11,677 nucleotides of DNA, from positions 1 to 11,677 of the forward strand of contig JAEXLD010000048.1 in assembly GCA_023445445.1 (NCBI GenBank). The letters run 5' to 3'. The translations under genes and the position numbers were made by a program. Shown here piece by piece: positions 1-3,993 of this stretch (its first letter is position 1; each line of letters opens with the position of its first letter). This stretch comes from Bacillota bacterium (lineage in GTDB: Bacteria > Bacillota > Clostridia > Clostridiales > Clostridiaceae). Below the pieces are notes generated by a model. That model had not been told where the DNA came from and did not search any database. It saw nothing but the letters and a program-made list of their open reading frames with translations.

Positions 1-124
1 AGACCACATCGATATGAACGTTGAATTAATCACTAGAGTTGCTATGGACGAAGGATTAAGATTCGCTATTAGAGAAGGTGGAAGAACTGTAGGTTCAGGA
101 GTTGTTACTAGCATAATAGAATAG
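1..124 (+). CDS. tuf: Elongation factor Tu, C-terminal end (partial)
   Basis: The reading frame enters at base 2 and runs 40 codons to a TAG at 122-124. The peptide contains MNVELIT, GLRFAIREGGRTVG and a final IIE, which are the closing strands of EF-Tu domain 3. EF-Tu is the cytosolic GTPase that brings aminoacyl-tRNA to the ribosomal A site; domain 3 contacts tRNA and EF-Ts. The GTPase domain lies upstream of the window. Its position just before rpmG-secE-nusG matches the tuf copy found there in many bacteria. A second tuf usually follows rpsL-rpsG-fusA, which would lie to the right of this window. Nothing is broken in the visible part. The identity is very sure from the conserved C-terminus; which tuf copy it is (tufA or tufB) is inference. 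Confidence 0.97.
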   Translation, partial: DHIDMNVELITRVAMDEGLRFAIREGGRTVGSGVVTSIIE

Positions 125-139
125 TAATAGGCTAAAAAA

Positions 140-183
140 GTATTATATAGGGCTGGGTTTCATTACCTAGTCCTATGTAATGC
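140..183 (+). terminator. Long stem-loop after tuf (probable terminator or processing site)
   Basis: Bases 140-157 pair with 166-183 as an uninterrupted 18-bp stem around an 8-base loop (158-165). Four pairs are G-U in the + strand RNA (141/182, 146/177, 152/171, 155/168), so the stem is complete only as + strand RNA. There is an A-run just upstream (134-139) but no U-tract downstream, so it is not a textbook intrinsic terminator. It begins 15 bases after the tuf stop and ends 7 bases before the next promoter, as expected for a transcript 3' end. An RNase III-type processing site is the alternative. Confidence 0.6.
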
Positions 184-190
184 GGATATA

Positions 191-217
191 TTGACATAAT
201 AGCTATTTTGTGATAAT
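191..217 (+). promoter_or_regulatory. Predicted sigma-A promoter for rpmG-secE-nusG
   Basis: A perfect -35 TTGACA lies at 191-196 and a -10 GATAAT at 212-217, with an extended -10 TG at 209-210. The 15-base spacer is shorter than ideal, which the extended -10 could offset. The spacer contains a perfect 10-bp palindrome AATAGCTATT (198-207). The predicted start near 224 gives a leader of about 75 bases before rpmG. Confidence 0.7.
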
Positions 218-298
218 GTGTTTAAGTAATTAACGAAAACAAATTAACATAAAGTAGTAGATTTTTATATTATTTACGGTAAACTGGAGGTGCAGACT

Positions 299-448
299 GT
301 GAGAGTAAAGGTAACTTTAGCGTGCACAGAGTGTAAGCAAAGAAATTACAATTCAATGAAGAACAAAAAGAACAACCCAGACAGATTAGAAATGCATAAA
401 TACTGCAAGTTCTGTAAAAAACATACACTTCATAAAGAAACAAAGTAA
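299..448 (+). CDS. rpmG: 50S ribosomal protein L33, zinc-binding (C+) form
   Basis: This 49-codon gene starts with GTG. The peptide begins MRVKVTLACTEC and ends LHKETK. L33 is a small protein of the large subunit near the E site. Four cysteines in two CxxC pairs (C9, C12, C36, C39) form a complete zinc ribbon, so this is the zinc-containing version rather than the cysteine-free paralogue many Firmicutes induce under zinc limitation. The start is set by GGAGGTG at 286-292, six bases upstream. Another in-frame GTG at 290 lies inside this ribosome binding site and is not a plausible start. The gene is first in the rpmG-secE-nusG unit, 51 bases ahead of secE. It is easy to miss because it is short and lacks ATG. 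The length is normal for the family. Confidence 0.96.
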   Translation: MRVKVTLACTECKQRNYNSMKNKKNNPDRLEMHKYCKFCKKHTLHKETK

Positions 449-499
449 TTAGCTGATATAGTGTTGACATATACTCACAAAGATTAAGGATGTGAAGTA

Positions 500-733
500 A
501 TGGCTGTTAAGGAAAATGTAAATTTAACTAAGAAATCACCTAACAAAGGGGGATTACTTAAATTTTTTAGAGAGGTTAAGGCAGAAGTTAAAAGAATAAC
601 TTGGCCTTCTAAAAATGAAACTAAAAAAGCGTTAATTGCAGTTGGCGTAGTTGTGCTAATATATGTAGTATTAGTAGGCGGGTTAGATTATATTTTTCAA
701 AACCTCTTTGAATGGATTTTTAAATTTAAATAA
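500..733 (+). CDS. secE: Preprotein translocase subunit SecE
   Basis: SecE is the small membrane subunit that clamps SecY in the SecYEG export channel. The 77-residue protein is the short single-span form typical of Gram-positive bacteria. Its N-terminus is basic and cytosolic. An amphipathic segment with the family signature (FFREVKAEVKRITWPS, residues 22-37) precedes one hydrophobic span at about 44-62. The ATG follows an AAGGA at 486-490 by nine bases, and an in-frame TAA at 485-487 rules out an upstream start. The next gene is nusG, 34 bases on; secE-nusG is one of the most conserved gene pairs in bacteria. Nothing is unusual apart from a weaker ribosome binding site than its neighbours. 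A lone TTGACA at 464-469 upstream has no matching -10. Confidence 0.97.
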   Translation: MAVKENVNLTKKSPNKGGLLKFFREVKAEVKRITWPSKNETKKALIAVGVVVLIYVVLVGGLDYIFQNLFEWIFKFK

Positions 734-734
734 A

Positions 735-770
735 AGGAGGTTTAGGCAATATAGCCTATAAGAAGATATG
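735..770 (+). promoter_or_regulatory. nusG initiation region with a hairpin between SD and start
   Basis: The only strong Shine-Dalgarno sequence before nusG is AGGAGG at 735-740, 27 bases from the ATG at 768, which is too far for normal use. Between them TAGGC (743-747) can pair with GCCTA (754-758) around a 6-base loop. Folding this hairpin brings the effective spacing to about 11 bases. An in-frame TAA at 759-761 excludes an earlier nusG start. The pairing is visible; its effect on translation is inference. Confidence 0.5.
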
Positions 771-1289
771 AGCGAAAGAGCAAGATGGTATGTTGTACAC
801 ACATACTCAGGCTACGAAAACAAAGTTAAGGCGAATCTTGAAAAAACCATCGAAAATAGAAATCTTCAAAACTTATTACAAGACATTCAAGTGCCTATGG
901 AAGAAGTTGTAGAAGAAAAAGATGGAAAACAAAAGATTTCACTAAAGAAGAAGTTTCCTGGATATGTGTTAGTAAAAATGCTAATGACTGATGAGTCATG
1001 GTATGTGGTTAGAAATACAAGGGGTGTAACAGGTTTTGTTGGCCCAGCTTCTAAACCAGTACCCCTAACTGACGAGGAAATTGAGTCTATGGGTGTTAAA
1101 GAAGCACCTGTAGAAATAGATTTAGAAGTAGGGGAAAGTGTGAGAGTTATCTCAGGTCCACTAAGAGAATTTGTGGCTACAATCCAAGAGATAAATCTTG
1201 AAAAACGCAAGATTAAAGCGTTAATTGATATGTTTGGCAGAGAAACTCTAGCTGAACTAGATTTTACACAAGTTGAAAAATTAGTTTAA
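768..1289 (+). CDS. nusG: Transcription termination/antitermination factor NusG
   Basis: NusG binds the RNA polymerase clamp, modulates pausing and processivity, and links polymerase to Rho or the ribosome. The 173-residue protein has the NGN domain at about 5-110 (RWYVVHTYSGYENKV at 6-20, FPGYVLVKM at 63-71, VRNTRGVTGFVG at 81-92) and a C-terminal KOW domain at about 120-173. The KOW part is somewhat divergent: GPLREFVATI replaces the more common GPFxxFxGxV pattern, and FGRETLAEL replaces FGRETPVEL. The length is usual for Firmicutes. The start is fixed by an in-frame stop at 759-761. The gene closes the rpmG-secE-nusG unit. No terminator is visible before rplK, 70 bases on, so read-through into rplK-rplA is likely. 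Confidence 0.97.
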   Translation: MSERARWYVVHTYSGYENKVKANLEKTIENRNLQNLLQDIQVPMEEVVEEKDGKQKISLKKKFPGYVLVKMLMTDESWYVVRNTRGVTGFVGPASKPVPLTDEEIESMGVKEAPVEIDLEVGESVRVISGPLREFVATIQEINLEKRKIKALIDMFGRETLAELDFTQVEKLV

Positions 1290-1311
1290 TATAAGCTAAT
1301 GTTTTAATAAA

Positions 1312-1339
1312 GTGGGAGGACTAAAGTCCGTATTACCAC
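1312..1339 (+). promoter_or_regulatory. Candidate L1-binding leader motif upstream of rplK
   Basis: GTGG (1312-1315) pairs with CCAC (1336-1339), and GGAC (1318-1321) pairs with GTCC (1326-1329) around a TAAA loop. An asymmetric internal loop has GA on the 5' side and GTATTA on the 3' side. The 23S rRNA site for protein L1 has the same arrangement: a GGUGGGAGG strand facing a strand ending in UACCACC. L1 is known to repress its own L11-L1 operon by binding such an mRNA mimic. The motif ends six bases before the rplK Shine-Dalgarno sequence. Confidence 0.75.
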
Positions 1340-1359
1340 AGTATAGGAGGAATATTAAC

Positions 1360-1785
1360 ATGGCTAAGAAAGTAACAGGAATGATTAAACTTCAACTTCC
1401 TGCAGGTAAGGCAACACCAGCACCACCAGTAGGACCAGCATTAGGTCAACATGGTGTTAATATTATGGGATTCTGTAAGGAATTTAATGCAAAGACTGCT
1501 AATCAAGCTGGATTAATAATACCAGTAGTAATAACAGTTTACCAAGATAGATCTTTTAGTTTTATACTAAAAACTCCACCAGCAGCAGTTCTTATTAAGA
1601 AGGAATTAGGAATCGAAAGTGGTTCAGGTGTTCCAAATAGAACTAAGGTTGGTAAATTAACAAAGGATCAAGTGAGAAAAATTGCTGAGTTAAAAATGCC
1701 TGACTTAAATGCAGCAAACATCGAAACTGCTATGAGCATGATCGAAGGTACTGCAAGAAGTATGGGAGTAACTGTTGAAGAGTAA
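1360..1785 (+). CDS. rplK: 50S ribosomal protein L11
   Basis: L11 binds 23S rRNA at the GTPase-associated centre, at the base of the L10-L7/L12 stalk, where elongation factors, RelA and thiostrepton act. The 141-residue protein has the flexible N-terminal domain at about 1-70, with the proline-rich stretch PAPPVGPALGQHGVN (20-34) that lines the thiostrepton site. The C-terminal rRNA-binding domain covers about 75-141. The ATG at 1360 has AGGAGG at 1345-1350, nine bases upstream. The frame stays open to a GTG at 1312, but that adds 16 residues not found in the family and lies inside the L1 motif, so I reject it. The next gene, rplA, is 52 bases downstream. Translational repression by L1 is likely. 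Confidence 0.97.
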   Translation: MAKKVTGMIKLQLPAGKATPAPPVGPALGQHGVNIMGFCKEFNAKTANQAGLIIPVVITVYQDRSFSFILKTPPAAVLIKKELGIESGSGVPNRTKVGKLTKDQVRKIAELKMPDLNAANIETAMSMIEGTARSMGVTVEE

Positions 1786-1796
1786 TTCGTAAAAAA

Positions 1797-1823
1797 GTGG
1801 GAGGTAAAAACCGTTAACACCAC
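1797..1823 (+). promoter_or_regulatory. Second candidate L1-binding motif, upstream of rplA
   Basis: GTGG (1797-1800) pairs with CCAC (1820-1823), and GGT (1803-1805) pairs with ACC (1810-1812) around an AAAA loop. GA lies on the 5' side and GTTAACA on the 3' side of the internal loop. The architecture is the same as the copy before rplK although the inner stem sequence differs, which suggests the fold is maintained. It sits in the 52-base rplK-rplA gap and ends one base before the rplA ribosome binding site AAGGAGG (1825-1831). Confidence 0.72.
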
Positions 1824-1837
1824 GAAGGAGGCAAATT

Positions 1838-2527
1838 ATGGGAAAGAATTATATTGAAAGTTCAAAATTAATAGATAAGAGTGCATTATACGCTCCATCT
1901 GAAGCTTTAGATTTAGCTGTAAAAACTGCTAAAGCAAAGTTTGATGAAACTATAGAATTACATGTTAGATTAGGAGTAGATCCTAGACATGCAGACCAAC
2001 AAGTTAGAGGAGCTGTTGTTCTTCCAAACGGAACAGGTAGAACTGTAAGAGTTTTAGTGTTCGCTAAGGGAGAAAAAGCTAAAGAAGCTCAAGAAGCAGG
2101 AGCAGATTTCGTTGGAGCTGAAGAATTAGTTCAAAAGATCCAAAGTGAAAACTGGTTTGATTATGATGTAGTTGTAGCTACACCAGACATGATGGGTGTT
2201 GTTGGTAGAATCGGTAGAGTTTTAGGACCTAAGGGATTAATGCCAAACCCAAAATCAGGTACTGTAACATTTGATGTTGCTAAAGCAATAGCTGAAATCA
2301 AAGCTGGTAAAGTAGAATATAGAGTTGATAAGACTGCTATAGTTCACTGCCCAATTGGAAAGAAATCTTTCGGAGTTGAAAAGTTACAACAAAACTTCCA
2401 TGCTTTAATGGACGCTTTAATAAAGGCTAAACCAGCAGCTGCTAAGGGACAATACGTTAAGTCTGTATCAGTTTCAAGCACTATGGGACCTGGAGCAAAA
2501 ATTAACCCAACAAAAGTTTTAGATTAG
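1838..2527 (+). CDS. rplA: 50S ribosomal protein L1
   Basis: L1 forms the mobile L1 stalk that helps eject deacylated tRNA from the E site, and it represses translation of its own mRNA. The 229-residue protein is of normal length. Domain I is built from both ends (about 1-67 and 160-229). Domain II, the Rossmann-like lid, is in the middle. The family signature GRIGRVLGPKGLMPNPKSGT is at residues 123-142. The ATG follows AAGGAGG (1825-1831) with a six-base spacer. It is co-transcribed with rplK. No terminator is seen after its TAG; instead the -35 box of the next promoter begins three bases later, so upstream transcripts can run into the L10 leader. Confidence 0.97.
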   Translation: MGKNYIESSKLIDKSALYAPSEALDLAVKTAKAKFDETIELHVRLGVDPRHADQQVRGAVVLPNGTGRTVRVLVFAKGEKAKEAQEAGADFVGAEELVQKIQSENWFDYDVVVATPDMMGVVGRIGRVLGPKGLMPNPKSGTVTFDVAKAIAEIKAGKVEYRVDKTAIVHCPIGKKSFGVEKLQQNFHALMDALIKAKPAAAKGQYVKSVSVSSTMGPGAKINPTKVLD

Positions 2528-2529
2528 TA

Positions 2530-2558
2530 TTGACAAGTAAAAGATTATTTAATATAAT
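2530..2558 (+). promoter_or_regulatory. Consensus sigma-A promoter for rplJ-rplL
   Basis: TTGACA at 2530-2535 and TATAAT at 2553-2558 are both perfect and are separated by exactly 17 bases, so this is the best promoter in the window. A perfect 8-bp inverted repeat, AAGATTAT (2541-2548) and ATAATCTT (2554-2561) with a 5-base spacer, overlaps the spacer and the -10 box. The predicted start near 2565 gives a leader of about 170 bases that includes the L10 element. Confidence 0.88.
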
Positions 2559-2584
2559 CTTAACTGTTGAAAAAAAGAATACTA

Positions 2585-2690
2585 ATTCCAAAGACAGTAG
2601 GTGCCGAAAGGTTTAAATAATTGCCTACCGAGGAATACCAAGGTAAGTAATTATTATTGGTCTTCCTGTGTCTATGGGAAGGCCTTTCTT
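2585..2690 (+). ncRNA. Ribosomal protein L10 leader (autogenous attenuator)
   Basis: The aptamer part folds as an outer stem ATTCC (2585-2589) with GGAAT (2632-2636), internal loops, a stem GTAGG (2597-2601) with CCTAC (2624-2628), and a CC-GAAA-GG hairpin (2604-2611). This matches the L10 leader family found before rplJ in Firmicutes. Bases 2631-2641 can instead pair with 2657-2667 over 11 positions with one mismatch (2636/2662). That helix uses the same GGAAT and also covers the 5' arm of the terminator at 2659-2684, so it is a candidate antiterminator. The implied logic is that bound L10 (or L10 with L7/L12) holds the outer stem, blocks the antiterminator and lets the terminator form. The pairings are seen; the mechanism is known for the family and inferred here. 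Confidence 0.88.
2659..2690 (+). terminator. Attenuator terminator of the L10 leader
   Basis: GGTCTTCC (2659-2666) pairs with GGAAGGCC (2677-2684) over 8 bp with one G-U, around a 10-base loop, followed by TTTCTT (2685-2690). It lies 47 bases upstream of rplJ, so it must be conditional. Its 5' arm is shared with the alternative helix described for the leader. Confidence 0.82.
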
Positions 2691-2711
2691 AATATAAAAT
2701 TGCAGTTAAAA

Positions 2712-2735
2712 ACTGTGAGGAGGTGGACACACAGT
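2712..2735 (+). promoter_or_regulatory. Hairpin presenting the rplJ Shine-Dalgarno in its loop
   Basis: ACTGTG (2712-2717) pairs perfectly with CACAGT (2730-2735). The 12-base loop contains AGGAGGTGG, the rplJ ribosome binding site. The hairpin ends one base before the ATG at 2737. The normal spacing from GGAGG to ATG is rather long (13 bases). A competing hairpin CAGTT (2703-2707) with AACTG (2711-2715) uses the same upstream arm. A role in translation is inference. Confidence 0.45.
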
Positions 2736-2736
2736 A

Positions 2737-3240
2737 ATGAATAAGAATAGACAAATTAAAGAAGCTAAGGTAGCTGAAATAAAAGAAAAGTTAGAAAAAG
2801 CTCAAGGAGTTGTTCTAGCAAACTATCAAGGTTTAACAGTTGAAGAAGACACAGCTTTAAGAAAAAACTTAAGAGAAGCAGGTGTTGAATACAAGGTTTA
2901 TAAGAACAACCTAGTAGTATTAGCTGCTAACGAATTAGGAATTCAAGGTCTTGATGAATACTTAGAAGGACCAGTTTCTATAGCATTTGGTTATGAAGAT
3001 GCAACTGCTCCAGCAAGAGTGTTACATTCATTCGCTAAGGATCACAAGAAAATAGAATTAAAAGCTGGTATGGTAGACGGTACTATATACAACAAAGAAC
3101 AAGTTGAAAAGCTTGCTACAATACCATCAAAGGAAGTTCTTATCGCAAAACTTCTTGGAAGCTTCAAAGCTCCATTATCAAACCTTGCATACTTATTAAA
3201 TGCAATTAAAGAAAAAAAAGAATCAGAATCAGCTGAATAA
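2737..3240 (+). CDS. rplJ: 50S ribosomal protein L10
   Basis: L10 (P0-like) anchors the L7/L12 dimers to the ribosome and, with them, forms the stalk that recruits translation GTPases. The 167-residue protein begins MNKNRQIKEAKVAEI. It has the N-terminal rRNA-binding globular domain at about 1-130 and a C-terminal helix at about 132-160 (LIAKLLGSFKAPLSNLAYLL region) that carries the L7/L12 N-terminal dimers. The charged end KEKKESESAE is ordinary. The start is fixed by an in-frame TGA at 2716-2718 and by GAGGAGGTG at 2717-2725. Expression is expected to be autoregulated through the leader at 2585-2690. rplL follows after 31 bases. Confidence 0.97.
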   Translation: MNKNRQIKEAKVAEIKEKLEKAQGVVLANYQGLTVEEDTALRKNLREAGVEYKVYKNNLVVLAANELGIQGLDEYLEGPVSIAFGYEDATAPARVLHSFAKDHKKIELKAGMVDGTIYNKEQVEKLATIPSKEVLIAKLLGSFKAPLSNLAYLLNAIKEKKESESAE

Positions 3241-3271
3241 TAACTGATAAAAATTTGGAGGTGCAATTAAA

Positions 3272-3640
3272 ATGACAAGAGAAGATATAATTCAAGCTAT
3301 AAAAGAAATGACTGTTTTAGAATTAAACGAGCTAGTTACAGCTTGTGAAGAAGAATTTGGTGTAAGCGCAGCTGCTCCAGTAGCAGTAGCAGGTGCTGTT
3401 GCAGGTGGTGCTGCAGCTGCAGAAGAAAAGACTGAATTTGATGTAGTATTAGCTAACGCTGGTGCTCAAAAGATCAAAGTAATCAAAGTAGTTAGAGAAT
3501 TAACTGGATTAGGATTAAAGGAAGCTAAGGAAATAGTTGACGGAGCTCCTAAGACAATTAAAGAAGGCGTTTCAAAAGACGAAGCTGAAGATATGAAAGC
3601 TAAGTTAGCTGAAGTTGGAGCTGAAGTAGAAGTTAAGTAA
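3272..3640 (+). CDS. rplL: 50S ribosomal protein L7/L12
   Basis: L7/L12 is the multicopy stalk protein that recruits elongation factors and stimulates their GTP hydrolysis. The 122-residue protein has the N-terminal dimerisation and L10-binding part at about 1-32, an Ala/Gly/Val-rich flexible hinge at about 33-52, and the compact C-terminal factor-binding domain at about 54-122 (EFDVVLANAGAQKIKVIKVV, then LGLKEAKEIVDGAP). Conserved factor-contact residues sit in that C-terminal domain. The ATG follows GGAGGTG at 3257-3263 with an eight-base spacer, a stronger arrangement than for rplJ. This fits the need for several L12 copies per L10, though that link is inference. A strong terminator follows 15 bases after the stop. 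Confidence 0.98.
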   Translation: MTREDIIQAIKEMTVLELNELVTACEEEFGVSAAAPVAVAGAVAGGAAAAEEKTEFDVVLANAGAQKIKVIKVVRELTGLGLKEAKEIVDGAPKTIKEGVSKDEAEDMKAKLAEVGAEVEVK

Positions 3641-3655
3641 TTAACTTTATAAAAT

Positions 3656-3682
3656 AAAAAGGTGCTATTATGGCACCTTTTT
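3656..3682 (+). terminator. Intrinsic terminator after rplL
   Basis: GGTGC (3661-3665) pairs with GCACC (3673-3677), extended by a U-G and an A-U pair to a tight 3-base loop. It is flanked by AAAAA (3656-3660) and TTTTT (3678-3682). The symmetric A and T tracts lengthen the stem and would allow function in both directions. It separates rplJ-rplL from rpoB-rpoC, which has its own promoter. Confidence 0.93.
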
Positions 3683-3691
3683 AATTGCCTA

Positions 3692-3743
3692 AATAAAGCT
3701 ATATAAAATATCGTATTCCTGGGATACTTTATATAGTTTTATT
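3692..3743 (+). repeat. Long AT-rich inverted repeat between rplL and rpoB
   Basis: Bases 3692-3707 pair with 3728-3743 over 16 bp (one G-U at 3698/3737). After a 5-base bulge (3708-3712), GTATTCC (3713-3719) pairs with GGGATAC (3721-3727), although the innermost pairs must open for a loop. It lies ten bases after the rplL terminator and about 58 bases before the rpoB promoter -35. The 3' arm is U-rich, so a back-up terminator is possible. No gene is present in this 353-base gap (3641-3993). Confidence 0.6.
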
Positions 3744-3800
3744 AAACTTAGAAAATATAAAAGATGTTTTGTACATTACATAAGTTATTAAATAAAATAA

Positions 3801-3829
3801 TTGACATTAAAAGCATAATGTGATAGTAT
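3801..3829 (+). promoter_or_regulatory. Predicted sigma-A promoter for rpoB-rpoC
   Basis: A perfect TTGACA (3801-3806) is followed after 17 bases by TAGTAT (3824-3829), four of six matches, with an extended -10 TG at 3821-3822. The predicted start near 3836 gives a leader of about 158 bases before rpoB. It lies downstream of both hairpins in the gap, as expected for an independent rpoBC transcript. Confidence 0.72.
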
Positions 3830-3881
3830 CAATAAATGTACTATTCATTGTGGGTACGTATATATTCATATGAAAAAAATG

Positions 3882-3887
3882 TATAAT
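3882..3887 (+). promoter_or_regulatory. Possible second rpoB -10 element
   Basis: A perfect TATAAT occurs at 3882-3887, but the region 16-18 bases upstream (3858-3865) is only alternating AT and has no recognisable -35. It could be a weak second promoter or chance in AT-rich DNA. Confidence 0.25.
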
Positions 3888-3923
3888 AGCATATAAGCTG
3901 GTTATACTAATTAGTGATGTTGT

Positions 3924-3961
3924 CCGAAAACATAAAGTCCTTAGGGAAAGTGTGTTTTTGG
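3924..3961 (+). promoter_or_regulatory. Structured leader hairpin upstream of rpoB
   Basis: Bases 3924-3934 pair with 3951-3961 over 11 bp (two G-U pairs). A symmetric AAG/AAG internal loop follows (3935-3937 and 3948-3950), then a TCC/GGA stem (3938-3940 and 3945-3947) with a TTAG loop. A U-rich stretch follows (3962-3977), and the ribosome binding site starts at 3979. A short alternative hairpin, ATGTT (3917-3921) with AACAT (3929-3933), would compete for the 5' arm. I do not recognise a named RNA family. It could be an attenuator, a stability element or a protein-binding site. Confidence 0.5.
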
Positions 3962-3993
3962 TTATTTTAGTTTTATACAAGGGGTGAAAATTC

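Noticed and set aside
464..469. TTGACA between rpmG and secE as a secE promoter
   Set aside because: No -10-like hexamer lies 16-18 bases downstream; the position falls on the secE ribosome binding site and start.
1312..1359. Upstream GTG start extending rplK by 16 residues
   Set aside because: The GTG lies in the L1-type hairpin, has no ribosome binding site, and the extra residues are not part of L11. The ATG at 1360 has AGGAGG nine bases upstream.
2674..2697. Short frame MGRPFLI inside the L10 attenuator
   Set aside because: It overlaps the terminator stem and lacks a ribosome binding site.
3870..3896. Short leader peptide MKKMYNSI in the rpoB leader
   Set aside because: No convincing Shine-Dalgarno precedes it and eight codons in AT-rich DNA arise easily by chance.
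3906..3915. Palindrome ACTAATTAGT in the rpoB leader as an operator
   Set aside because: Ten-base AT-rich palindromes are frequent at this base composition, and it is about 70 bases past the predicted start with no second copy.
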